A stretch of 6,558 nucleotides of DNA from Clostridia bacterium. GTDB lineage: Bacteria > Bacillota > Clostridia > Oscillospirales > Oscillospiraceae. Below the pieces are notes generated by a model, which saw only the letters and a program-made list of their open reading frames with translations, had not been told where the DNA came from and did not search any database. The stretch spans positions 1-6,558 of the forward strand of contig QKDF01000080.1 in assembly GCA_003245395.1 (NCBI GenBank). The letters run 5' to 3'. Positions 1-6,557 of the stretch are shown in pieces (position 1 is the first letter of the stretch; each line of letters starts with the position of its first letter). The translations under genes were made by a program, and so were the position numbers.

Positions 1-933
1 GTCAATCTGAGAAACACGGGTAACATCGTTGACATAGTCCACCGGAGCAATCATGCCCTCAGGATTATTGTTCAGGAACTCATACAGTTTTCTGGTTCCT
101 GCAGCAAACGCGTAGGTCTGGCGGCCTTTATCAAAAGGCTTATGTGAACCGGTGATCTTGCCCGCCATAGACATGTCCACGAAAGCATCCACATACATCT
201 CGGTGTGAACGCCCAGATCCTTTAAGTCAGACTCGGCAATCATTTTTCCAACAGCGCCGGGCATGGCGCCAATTCCCAGCTGCAGGCAGGCGCCGTCAGG
301 GATCTCCTCCATCACCAGGCGGGCAACAGCCAGATCAACTTCACTGGGTTCGACAGGTTTGCCCATTTCATCTACCAGGGGGTTATTGCCTTCCACGATC
401 ATGTCCACATCATCGATATGGATGCAGTTTTCAAATCCACCGTGGCAATAAGGCATATTCTGATTGACTTCCAAAATGATACATTTGGACCGTTCGCAGG
501 CAGCCTTCAGATGAGAGCCGTTGGGGCCGAAGTTAAACCAGCCATGCTCATCCATAGGAGTAACCTGCATCATCAGCACGTCATTGGGAACGATGGTATC
601 GCGGTAATAGCTGGGCAGTTCGGAATAGCGGATGGGGGCATAATAAGCCCATCCTTCTTTCATCATCTTACGTTCTGTACCACCCATATGCCAAGAGTTC
701 CAAGTGAACCGCTTTGCAGCGTCGGGGACATCGGCAATCGCAGGACGGTGAGTCAAAATGCCACCGCGGAAATTCACATCGGTCAGCTCTTCCGCACGCT
801 TGGCAAGCGCTTTATCCAGCACGTCCGGAGTGCCGACGCACCAACCGTAATCCACCCAGTCACCTGACTTGACAACCTTGACTGCCTCATCGGGGGTCGT
901 CAGCTTTTGTTTATATTTTTCCTGAAAAGTCAT
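1..933 (-). CDS. Butyryl-CoA:acetate CoA-transferase-like protein, partial (C-terminus outside window)
   Basis: This is the first 311 codons of an acetyl-CoA hydrolase/transferase-family protein; the family is usually about 440-450 residues, so roughly the last third is cut off by the window edge, not by a mutation. Members move CoA between an acyl-CoA and a free acid through a glutamyl-CoA thioester. Visible marks are a DWVDYGWC segment (residues 25-32), WNSWHM (78-83), the CoA-binding-type motif QLGIGAMP (218-225) and HTEM (243-246), whose Glu245 sits where the catalytic glutamate lies in 4-hydroxybutyrate CoA-transferase. The N-terminal half resembles, from memory, the But proteins of Roseburia and Faecalibacterium much more than 4-hydroxybutyrate CoA-transferase, so the last step of butyrate synthesis (butyryl-CoA plus acetate) is the best guess. 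Other acyl-CoA substrates (propionyl, 4-hydroxybutyryl) are possible. The ATG at 933 has GGAGG (942-946) eight bases upstream. The gene has its own promoter and is separated by a terminator from the ispH operon. Confidence 0.88.
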   Translation of the reverse strand, partial: MTFQEKYKQKLTTPDEAVKVVKSGDWVDYGWCVGTPDVLDKALAKRAEELTDVNFRGGILTHRPAIADVPDAAKRFTWNSWHMGGTERKMMKEGWAYYAPIRYSELPSYYRDTIVPNDVLMMQVTPMDEHGWFNFGPNGSHLKAACERSKCIILEVNQNMPYCHGGFENCIHIDDVDMIVEGNNPLVDEMGKPVEPSEVDLAVARLVMEEIPDGACLQLGIGAMPGAVGKMIAESDLKDLGVHTEMYVDAFVDMSMAGKITGSHKPFDKGRQTYAFAAGTRKLYEFLNNNPEGMIAPVDYVNDVTRVSQID

Positions 934-991
934 CAAATGTTCCTCCCTGTTTTCTGTTCTGCTTTTTTTAATAGTTTGCAACATTGTCAAT

Positions 992-1020
992 ATTATAACA
1001 TGGTCGTCCGTGCATTGCAA
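992..1020 (-). promoter_or_regulatory. Sigma-A-type promoter of the CoA-transferase gene
   Basis: A perfect -10 box TATAAT (992-997) is preceded by TGT, giving an extended -10. A -35-like TTGCAA (1015-1020, four of six consensus bases) lies 17 bases upstream. Transcription would start near 985, leaving a leader of about 50 bases with GGAGG before the ATG at 933. A TTGACA also occurs at 985-990, but nothing resembling a -10 follows it at a proper distance. Confidence 0.75.
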
Positions 1021-1042
1021 TCGCGGAATGAAATTTGAATAG

Positions 1043-1074
1043 AAAAAGGGCAGATGCCAGACGCATCTGCCCTT
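1043..1074 (-). terminator. Rho-independent terminator of the ispH-rpsA operon
   Basis: A perfect 12-bp stem (1046-1057 pairing with 1063-1074, GC-rich in its middle) with a 5-base loop is followed on the minus strand by TTTTTCT. It begins 12 bases after the stop codon of the ispH-rpsA gene. The + strand side has no T-run, so it works in the minus direction only. Confidence 0.93.
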
Positions 1075-1085
1075 AAAAATATTCT

Positions 1086-3050
1086 TTATTCTGCGTCTGC
1101 GGAAGCTTCCTCACCGTCCTGCTGTACAGTGGGAGTCAGCAAAGCACGGATGGACAGAGAAATCTTATGCTTTTCCTCGTCCACGGCAATAATCTCCGCA
1201 TCCACAACCTGGCCCTCGGACAGGACGTCACCGGGCTTTTCAATGCGGCGGTCAGCAATCTGAGAAATGTGAATCAAACCGTCCACACCGGGTACAACCT
1301 CAGCAAAGGCGCCAAACGTCATCAGCTTAACCACCTTGACAGGAGCCACATCGCCGACATGGTATTTGGACATAAACAGATCCCAGGGATCAACATTACG
1401 ATCCTTGACACCCAGAGAAATCTTATGCTTTTCAGGATCAAAGGAAATCACGTACACATCCATGGTGTCGCCAACTGCACATACCTCGGAGGGAGTCTTG
1501 ATACGGCTCCAGCTCAGCTCGGAGATATGTACCATTCCGTCCACACCTCCGATATCCACGAACACGCCATAAGAAGTCATAGACTTCACGGTACCCGTAT
1601 AGTGCTTGCCGACCTCGATATTGTTCCAGACCTCTTCCTGAGCAGCCTTGCGGGCTTCCTCAGACACAGAACGGATCGAGCCGACCACGCGGCGGCGGGC
1701 ACGGTTGACCTCGGTAATGCGCAGCTGAACCTTATTCTTGATCATATCGCTCAGATCCGCACCACGGGGCATCCCGCTCTGAGAAGCAGGGATGAACACA
1801 CGCACGCCCTTGACAGACGCCACAATACCGCCCTTATTGACCTCGGTAATGGTACCTTCCATAACCGTCTTATCATCAACGGCCTTCTCAATATTCTCCC
1901 AGACTTTTACAGCATCCAGGCGCTTCTTGGACAGTTCGGCAAACCCTTCAATATCGTTGACGCGGACGATATAGGTCTCAATCTCATCACCGATCTTGAC
2001 CACATCCTCAGGCTTTGCGTTGGGATCGTCCGACAGTTCACTCAGCTTAATATAGGCGGCCTGCTTGGCTCCTACGTCCACCTGCACCTCTGTGGGCGTG
2101 ATGGCCGTGACAATGCCGGTTACCTTCTCTCCTGTATTTAAAGTCTTGAAAGATTGATTCAGCAGTTCTTCGAAGGATTCTTCCTTACCTTCTGTCGCTT
2201 TGATCTCTTCACTCATGGTTGCATATACCTCCTTAATGATGCCCGCAGGTGTGGAAGCACCGGCCGTAAGACCCACAACAGAGCAACCATTGAAAAAATC
2301 CGGCGAGAGCTCGTCCGCCCGCTCCACCTGGAACACGCGGGGACATCTCTCTTGGCAAATTTCCGTCAAATGCTTGGTGTTTGCGCTTTTACGGTCTCCT
2401 ACCACGACCATCGCGTCCACCTGCCCGGCAATCTCAGCCGCCTCAGATTGACGTTTTTGCGTAGCATTGCATATTGTATCAAATATTTTTACGTTTGTAC
2501 ACTGTTTTTTCAGGATTTTTGAAGAAGTTTCAAAAAGTTCACGAATACAAGTAGTCTGTGCGACAACGGTCAGCGGCAGTTCCATGTGGGCCAAGTCCTC
2601 CTGCAGCCAAAGGCTGAGTGCTTCGGGCCCTTCAAAAATTAGCGGATTACTGCAAAAGCTTGCCACACCAAGCACTTCAGGGTGGTTTGGCTCCCCGATA
2701 ATCACAGGGCGGCGCCCCTCCAGCTCGGACTGTGCCACCAAATTTTGGATACGCTGCACATTCGGACATGTGGCATTGACACAGTGAACCCCGCGCCGTC
2801 CAAGTTCCTCCAAAATTTCCTTCCGCTCCCCATGAGAACGGATTACCACGGTGTCCTCCGCTCGAATCTGCTCTGGTGACACCGCTTTGCGAACACCCAA
2901 GTCTTCCAGATTTTGCACCACGTGGGCATTGTGGATCAAATCTCCCAGCATCCAGCAGCCGCCGCATTCGGACGCGGTCCTCTTTGCCAGTTCGACCGCC
3001 CGCTCCACACCATAGCAGAATCCGGCACTTTTGGCCAAAATTATTTGCAC
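1086..3050 (-). CDS. ispH: Bifunctional 4-hydroxy-3-methylbut-2-enyl diphosphate reductase / 30S ribosomal protein S1
   Basis: A 654-residue fusion. Residues 1-278 are IspH (LytB), the [4Fe-4S] enzyme that makes isopentenyl and dimethylallyl diphosphate in the last step of the MEP pathway. Cluster ligands are Cys12 (AGFCYGV), Cys95 (NATCPNV) and Cys194 (ICNATQKRQ). Expected substrate residues are present: His40, His73, His123, Glu125, Thr166/167, Ser222-Asn224 and Ser266, so the enzyme looks active. After an acidic linker, four S1 RNA-binding repeats lie at about 307-376, 393-460, 481-550 and 566-635; the last two are the most canonical (YGVFVDIG...GMVHISELS and FGAFAEV...GLIHISQI). Four repeats, rather than the six of E. 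coli S1, are usual for Gram-positive S1 proteins. The fusion is known in Clostridia. The start is GTG at 3050, overlapping plsC by 10 bases, with GGGGGG (3059-3064) eight bases upstream. The gene is last in the operon. A second, internal start at 2216 may give free S1 (separate entry). Confidence 0.96.
   Translation of the reverse strand: MQIILAKSAGFCYGVERAVELAKRTASECGGCWMLGDLIHNAHVVQNLEDLGVRKAVSPEQIRAEDTVVIRSHGERKEILEELGRRGVHCVNATCPNVQRIQNLVAQSELEGRRPVIIGEPNHPEVLGVASFCSNPLIFEGPEALSLWLQEDLAHMELPLTVVAQTTCIRELFETSSKILKKQCTNVKIFDTICNATQKRQSEAAEIAGQVDAMVVVGDRKSANTKHLTEICQERCPRVFQVERADELSPDFFNGCSVVGLTAGASTPAGIIKEVYATMSEEIKATEGKEESFEELLNQSFKTLNTGEKVTGIVTAITPTEVQVDVGAKQAAYIKLSELSDDPNAKPEDVVKIGDEIETYIVRVNDIEGFAELSKKRLDAVKVWENIEKAVDDKTVMEGTITEVNKGGIVASVKGVRVFIPASQSGMPRGADLSDMIKNKVQLRITEVNRARRRVVGSIRSVSEEARKAAQEEVWNNIEVGKHYTGTVKSMTSYGVFVDIGGVDGMVHISELSWSRIKTPSEVCAVGDTMDVYVISFDPEKHKISLGVKDRNVDPWDLFMSKYHVGDVAPVKVVKLMTFGAFAEVVPGVDGLIHISQIADRRIEKPGDVLSEGQVVDAEIIAVDEEKHKISLSIRALLTPTVQQDGEEASADAE
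2214..2234 (-). promoter_or_regulatory. Possible internal ribosome binding site and start codon for free S1
   Basis: Inside the ispH-rpsA reading frame, AAGGAGGT (2227-2234) matches the anti-Shine-Dalgarno over eight bases and is followed after 10 bases by an in-frame ATG (2214-2216, Met279). The ATG lies exactly where the IspH fold ends and the S1 part begins. The product would be 376 residues starting [11 protein letters not shown], which looks like a normal N-terminus of a stand-alone S1 protein. The spacing is slightly longer than ideal. The motif also encodes Lys-Glu-Val, which is common at IspH C-termini, so it may be partly a coding coincidence. Confidence 0.45.
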
Positions 3051-3682
3051 AGCTGCTGCCCCCCAACGGCCTGATCTCCCAGCGCATAGGCCGCTTCCAG
3101 CACTTCATCCGCAATTTTCTGCATCTCCTCGGTAGTGCCGCGTCGGCCGGAGTATACTGGCTGATACGGTTTTCCAAAAATAATACGGGTGCGATGAAAA
3201 AGCTTTTTTTCCCCGTCTACAAACACCGGAATAATTGTCGCACCTGTCCGTACTCCAATCATGGCCACACCGCCCTTGGCATGAGCAGGAAGCCCGTCCA
3301 TGGCACCGATCCCGTTGCGAATGACGGTGCCCTCCGGGAAAATCAAGAGATTTTCACCGGACTTGATCACTTCAATGGCGGTTCTGACAGACTGAATGTC
3401 GTTATTTCCACGGCTGACGGGAAATACGCCCACTTTCCGAAGAATCCAGCCCAGAACCGGGTTGTAAAACAGCTGTTCCTTGGCCATAATGTGCAGGCGG
3501 TAATTGACCGGCAGTTTCAGCGCCACCAGAATAGGGTCCCAGTTGCTGGAATGATTGGGACAGAGCAGCACACCACCGGAAGGCAACCGATCCATCCCCT
3601 CCACACTGACAGGATGCAGCAGATCAGCAATCAGCCTTACAAGATAATAGATGACTACAAATAAACGATTAAATGGTTTCAT
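3041..3682 (-). CDS. plsC: 1-acyl-sn-glycerol-3-phosphate acyltransferase (PlsC/LPLAT family)
   Basis: A 213-residue membrane-associated acyltransferase that adds the second acyl chain to lysophosphatidic acid to make phosphatidic acid, the precursor of all glycerophospholipids. All four family motifs are visible: the catalytic NHSSNWD (His44, Asp49), GVFPVSRGNND (85-95), FPEGT (115-119, substrate phosphate binding) and IIPV (150-153). A hydrophobic stretch at residues 7-23 probably anchors the N-terminus in the cytoplasmic membrane. Length is normal for the family. The ATG overlaps the cmk stop codon as ATGA, and GAGGAG (3691-3696) inside the end of cmk sits eight bases upstream, so the two are probably translationally coupled. 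Its 3' end overlaps the ispH start by 10 bases. A cmk-plsC-ispH/rpsA order is familiar from Clostridia. Substrate preference within the LPLAT family cannot be read from sequence alone. Confidence 0.93.
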   Translation of the reverse strand: MKPFNRLFVVIYYLVRLIADLLHPVSVEGMDRLPSGGVLLCPNHSSNWDPILVALKLPVNYRLHIMAKEQLFYNPVLGWILRKVGVFPVSRGNNDIQSVRTAIEVIKSGENLLIFPEGTVIRNGIGAMDGLPAHAKGGVAMIGVRTGATIIPVFVDGEKKLFHRTRIIFGKPYQPVYSGRRGTTEEMQKIADEVLEAAYALGDQAVGGQQLCK

Positions 3683-4353
3683 ACCACGTTCTCCTCGATT
3701 ACCTTCATAAGCATCCGAAGGCTCCCGTTAAAGTCCAAGCTCGTGGTATCGACCTCTATGGCATCCTCTGCTTTTCGAAGGGGGGCGGTCTCCCGGTGAA
3801 TGTCGTCCCAATCCCGCTGCTGAATCTCGGAGAGTACCTGCTCAAAAGGCTCAGGCGTCCCGCGCTGCTCAAGTTCCGCACACCGGCGGCGAGCGCGCGC
3901 CTCGGGAGAAGCCGTCAGAAATATTTTAACATCCGCATCGGGCAGCACCACCGTACCGATGTCGCGGCCATCCATCACCACATTTCCTTTTCCTGCCAGA
4001 TCCCGCTGCATCTGCAGCAAAAACGCACGCACACCCGGATAGGCAGAAACAGCGGAGGCATATTTGGACACCTCCGGCAGACGAATTTCTCCCGTCACAT
4101 CTTCTCCGTTGAGAAACATATGCTGCAGCCCATCGCTGCTATAGCGCAATTCCACGTGGATGTCCAGCAGAAGATCAAGCACTTCTTTTTCCTGTCCCGG
4201 ATCGATTTCCCTGTGGGAAACATACAAAGCAATGGTGCGGTAAATCGCACCGGTGTCCACATACAAAAAATTTAATTTTGCCGCCAGTGCTTTGGCAAGC
4301 GTACTCTTACCTGCTCCGGAAGGCCCGTCGATTGCAATACTGATGTGTTCCAT
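3679..4353 (-). CDS. cmk: Cytidylate kinase
   Basis: A 224-residue CMP/dCMP kinase that phosphorylates CMP and dCMP with ATP, feeding CDP for nucleic acid and CDP-lipid synthesis. Visible are the P-loop GPSGAGKST (residues 10-18), the nucleotide-contact segment VDTGAIYR (32-39), DGRDIGT (128-134) and the lid-like segment with QRDWDDIHRE and APLRKAEDA (179-197), all typical of Cmk. Length matches the usual 215-230. I start at 4353 because AAAGAGG lies five bases upstream and the protein then opens MEHISIAIDGPSGAGKS, as family members do. A frame-compatible ATG at 4368 would add five residues and overlap the preceding stop as ATGA, but it has no clear ribosome binding site. The gene lies 11 bases after the flavoprotein gene and overlaps plsC by four bases. 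Confidence 0.96.
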   Translation of the reverse strand: MEHISIAIDGPSGAGKSTLAKALAAKLNFLYVDTGAIYRTIALYVSHREIDPGQEKEVLDLLLDIHVELRYSSDGLQHMFLNGEDVTGEIRLPEVSKYASAVSAYPGVRAFLLQMQRDLAGKGNVVMDGRDIGTVVLPDADVKIFLTASPEARARRRCAELEQRGTPEPFEQVLSEIQQRDWDDIHRETAPLRKAEDAIEVDTTSLDFNGSLRMLMKVIEENVV

Positions 4354-4365
4354 GGAAACCTCTTT
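4351..4365 (-). promoter_or_regulatory. Ribosome binding site that decides the cmk start
   Basis: AAAGAGG (4359-4365) is followed by five bases and then ATG (4351-4353). The alternative ATG at 4366-4368 lies just upstream of this site, so the site can serve only the downstream start. The upstream ATG would have to rely on coupling to the overlapping stop codon of the flavoprotein gene. Confidence 0.65.
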
Positions 4366-5594
4366 CATGTGTTTTGATCTGCTGCCGCTTCTCCGGCCGC
4401 TCTGCCTGTACTCCAGGCAATCTGCAGGTTAAATCCGCCGGTATAGGCATCTACATCAATGATTTCACCTGCAAAGTATAATCCCTTTACAATTTTCGAT
4501 TCCATTGTGGTTGGATTGATTTCATTCACCTTAATTCCACCGGAAGTGACAATTGCCTGCTCTACAGAGCAAGGGGCGGTCACCTGGATTGGAAAATGCT
4601 TAAGCAGACGAAGCAAACCTATTCTTTGTTCCCGCGTAATATCGTGAACCTTTTCGTGAGCTGGTATTCCGGAGCGGTCGACCATCACCGGAATCAGCTT
4701 TTGCGGCAGCAAGCCGCCCAAAGCGTTTATAAAGTCGCTGTTGGCATATGTTTCAAAATCGGATAACAGGCGCCTGTCCAACATAGGCTCGTCCAGCGCC
4801 GGCTTCAGATCGATCTCCAGCTGATATGTTTTCTTCTCAAACTGCCGCATATGCGCTGAAGCGGACAGAATGAGAGGACCGCTGACTCCAAAATGAGTAA
4901 ACAGCAGTTCTCCAAAATCCGTATGGATCTTTTTCCCGTTCTCCAGAACAGTCAGTCCTATGTTTCGCAGGGACAGTCCCTGCAATTCTCCGCAGCTTTC
5001 CGCCAAAAGAGGAACCAATGATCCCCGCAGCGGGGTCACCGTATGCCCCACTTGGGCGGCCAGACGATGCCCGTCTCCGGTTGAACCAGTGGCTGGATAG
5101 GAGACACCGCCGGTGGCCAGAATAACCGCATCGGCAGGAAGCGTTCTTTTCTCCGTTTCTACCGTGCATACTGTGCCGTTCGAAACAGTCAATTTTACAG
5201 CACGCTCCCGCACCATGCTCACCCGTAAGGAACGCAGCCGCTTTTCCAGAGCACCGCTGATATCAAAGGCTCGGTCTGACACCGGAAATACACGGCGTCC
5301 ACGTTCCACTTTCAGCGGAACACCAAGATGTTCAAAAAAAGCCATGGTCTCCCGGCTGTCAAATCTGGAAAATGCACTGTAGAGAAATTTTCCGTTGCGA
5401 GGGACATTTGCCAGCAACTCCTGGACGTTGGAATCATTGGTTACATTGCAGCGTCCTTTGCCTGTAATATTCAGTTTTTTCCCAAGCCGCTCATTCGGCT
5501 CCAGTAAAGTAACGGTTCCGCCGGCCTCTGCCGCTGTAATGGCGGCCATCATCCCTGCCGCGCCGCCGCCAATAACCACAATTTGTTTATTCAT
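4365..5594 (-). CDS. NAD(P)/FAD-dependent oxidoreductase, HI0933/YhiN/BaiN family
   Basis: A 409-residue flavoprotein of the family annotated as 'aminoacetone oxidase family FAD-binding enzyme'. The N-terminal Rossmann motif IGGGAAGMMAA (residues 8-18) binds FAD; the family signatures NITGKGRCNVTN (42-53), LFTHFGVSGP (about 232-241) and the C-terminal run VTSGGI...TTMESK...GLYFAGEIIDVD...GGFNLQIAWSTGR are all intact. Length is typical. The start at 5594 puts the dinucleotide-binding strand immediately after Met, as in relatives, and AAAAGG sits just upstream; an ATG at 5618 would add eight untypical residues. The function is not settled across the family: as I recall, the E. coli member YhiN makes dihydrouridine in 23S rRNA, whereas BaiN was proposed as a bile-acid reductase. 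Placement beside cmk and rpsA favours a housekeeping, possibly ribosomal, role. The gene overlaps the regulator gene by eight bases, which suggests coupled translation. Confidence 0.92.
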   Translation of the reverse strand: MNKQIVVIGGGAAGMMAAITAAEAGGTVTLLEPNERLGKKLNITGKGRCNVTNDSNVQELLANVPRNGKFLYSAFSRFDSRETMAFFEHLGVPLKVERGRRVFPVSDRAFDISGALEKRLRSLRVSMVRERAVKLTVSNGTVCTVETEKRTLPADAVILATGGVSYPATGSTGDGHRLAAQVGHTVTPLRGSLVPLLAESCGELQGLSLRNIGLTVLENGKKIHTDFGELLFTHFGVSGPLILSASAHMRQFEKKTYQLEIDLKPALDEPMLDRRLLSDFETYANSDFINALGGLLPQKLIPVMVDRSGIPAHEKVHDITREQRIGLLRLLKHFPIQVTAPCSVEQAIVTSGGIKVNEINPTTMESKIVKGLYFAGEIIDVDAYTGGFNLQIAWSTGRAAGEAAADQNT

Positions 5595-6453
5595 CGTCAC
5601 CTTTTCCGAACACACCATATTTGTCCCAGATATTTTCCAATTCAGAGAATGTCGAAGATATGTCTGTTCCCATCCGGAAGCCCAGCGCCACCAGCAATGC
5701 GTTCATGACTGACATGGGTGCCACCATGGAGTCCACAAAGGAAATCATCTCACTGGGGGCCAGAAGTGCCGCGTCGGACTTATGGAACAATGGAGAGTGC
5801 TCGTTATCGGTAATGGACAGAATCGTGGCGCCGCGATCTTTTGCAAATTGGACGGTATTGGCGGTTACCCGGGAATAGCGCGGGAAGCTGATTGCGATCA
5901 TCACATCATTGGGCCCAATACGGAACAACTGCTCAAAGATCTCACCGGCTGCATTGGACTGCACCAAAGTGACATTCTCAAAGAGCAAATGCATATAAAA
6001 ATTTAAATAGCCTGCTAGGAACGAAGACGAACGAACACCCAGAATGTAAATGTGCCGCGCCTTTAAGATGTAGTCCACGCACCGGTTAAACTCATTTCTG
6101 TCGGACTCGTCCACTACCATGCGAAGCTTATTCATGTCGGAGTGCATGACCGTGGCCAGCACATCCTGGCCCATAAGCATATCGTCGGCCACTTTAATTC
6201 TCTGTGTGGATGTCAGACGATTACGAATCATTTCCTGTAACGCACGCTGCATATTAGGGTATCCCTCATATCCCAATTCAGACGCAAACCGAACCACAGT
6301 TGATTCGCTGACACCCACGGCACTGCCGAGCCGGCTGGCGGTCATAAACGCCGCTTTATCGTAATTTTCAAGAATATATGTGCCAATTCTCTTTTGTCCC
6401 TTTGAAAAATGACTCATCTCATTTTCGATGATATGTAAGACGCTTTTGGCCAT
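5587..6453 (-). CDS. MurR/RpiR-family transcriptional regulator (HTH plus SIS domain)
   Basis: A 288-residue one-component regulator. The N-terminal helix-turn-helix (about residues 36-68, with SRLGSAVGVSESTVVRFASE and then LGYEGYPNMQ) is the RpiR signature and should bind DNA. The C-terminal SIS domain (about 125-255, entry motif ILGVRSSSFLAGY) normally binds a phosphosugar and supports oligomers. The second phosphate-contact loop reads SFPRYSRVT (189-197) instead of the usual Ser-x-Ser-Gly-x-Thr type, so the ligand may be atypical. I start at ATG 6453 because GGAGG lies eight bases upstream; a GTG at 6468 lies inside that ribosome binding site and is unlikely. It is the first gene of the operon and overlaps the flavoprotein gene by eight bases. 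It probably acts on its own promoter, where a direct repeat is present, but its target and effector are not known from sequence. Confidence 0.92.
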   Translation of the reverse strand: MAKSVLHIIENEMSHFSKGQKRIGTYILENYDKAAFMTASRLGSAVGVSESTVVRFASELGYEGYPNMQRALQEMIRNRLTSTQRIKVADDMLMGQDVLATVMHSDMNKLRMVVDESDRNEFNRCVDYILKARHIYILGVRSSSFLAGYLNFYMHLLFENVTLVQSNAAGEIFEQLFRIGPNDVMIAISFPRYSRVTANTVQFAKDRGATILSITDNEHSPLFHKSDAALLAPSEMISFVDSMVAPMSVMNALLVALGFRMGTDISSTFSELENIWDKYGVFGKGDDE

Positions 6454-6466
6454 CTCGGTTTCCTCC
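6451..6466 (-). promoter_or_regulatory. Ribosome binding site that decides the regulator start
   Basis: GGAGG (6462-6466) followed by eight bases and ATG (6451-6453) is near-ideal. The in-frame GTG at 6466-6468 uses bases of this same site and has no site of its own, so the shorter protein is preferred. Confidence 0.8.
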
Positions 6467-6468
6467 AC

Positions 6469-6499
6469 CTATCAGTTTACAAGACTTCTAACAGTTTAC
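6469..6499 (-). repeat. Direct repeat at the operon promoter, possible operator
   Basis: Two 12-base copies, GTAAACTGTTAG (6488-6499) and GTAAACTGATAG (6469-6480), match at 11 of 12 positions with a 19-base period (about two helical turns). The first covers the -10 box and the second runs up to the ribosome binding site of the regulator gene. The layout suits binding of a dimeric or tetrameric regulator on one face of the DNA. Binding by the RpiR-type protein encoded next door is inference. Confidence 0.5.
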
Positions 6500-6520
6500 C
6501 ACAAATTTAGCGATTTTCAA
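6493..6520 (-). promoter_or_regulatory. Probable promoter of the regulator-cmk-plsC-ispH/rpsA operon
   Basis: A -35-like TTGAAA (6515-6520, five of six consensus bases) and a -10-like TAAACT (6493-6498) are 16 bases apart; TGG directly before the -10 gives an extended -10 element. Transcription would begin near 6486, about 33 bases before the ATG. It lies directly after the terminator of the upstream gene. The -10 is only a moderate match. Confidence 0.55.
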
Positions 6521-6557
6521 ACAAAAATTGCAGGATTATTTCTTAATCCTGCAATTT
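6519..6557 (-). terminator. Rho-independent terminator of the gene upstream of the window
   Basis: A perfect 14-bp stem (6525-6538 with 6544-6557) and a 5-base loop are followed on the minus strand by a T-run reading TTTTTGTTT. The gene it would end lies beyond the right edge of the window. Whether it also terminates in the + direction cannot be judged because the sequence stops one base after the stem. The T-run touches the -35 box of the next promoter, so the two units are packed very closely. Confidence 0.8.

Noticed and set aside
418..867. A 149-codon + strand frame opposite the CoA-transferase
   Set aside because: It is the mirror of a conserved coding sequence; no domain, and the opposite strand has the catalytic motifs.
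981..990. TTGACA at 985-990 as a second -35 box, and the imperfect inverted repeat around it as a Rex-type operator
   Set aside because: No -10 follows at 15-19 bases, and the symmetry is too poor and the length wrong for the Rex consensus; the sequence lies at the predicted transcription start.
1167..2141. A 324-codon open frame on the + strand opposite the S1 part of the fusion
   Set aside because: It is the antisense shadow of a well-supported gene; the translation is rich in His, Leu and Asn without any domain pattern, and it has no plausible promoter or ribosome binding site.
2677..3177. A 166-codon minus-strand frame across the plsC/ispH junction in a different frame
   Set aside because: Both real genes are read in other frames here and carry conserved residues; this frame gives an Arg/Gly-rich product with no family pattern.
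2876..3664. A 262-codon + strand frame opposite plsC and the start of ispH
   Set aside because: It lies antisense across two genes whose motifs are clear on the other strand; the protein is low in recognisable motifs.
3673..4275. A 200-codon + strand frame opposite cmk
   Set aside because: Antisense to an intact cytidylate kinase with all motifs; no independent sign of coding.
5595..5618. ATG at 5618 as start of the flavoprotein
   Set aside because: It adds eight residues before the FAD-binding strand that family members lack, and has only a weak site upstream.
6454..6468. GTG at 6468 as start of the RpiR-type regulator
   Set aside because: It overlaps the GGAGG that serves the ATG at 6453 and has no ribosome binding site of its own.
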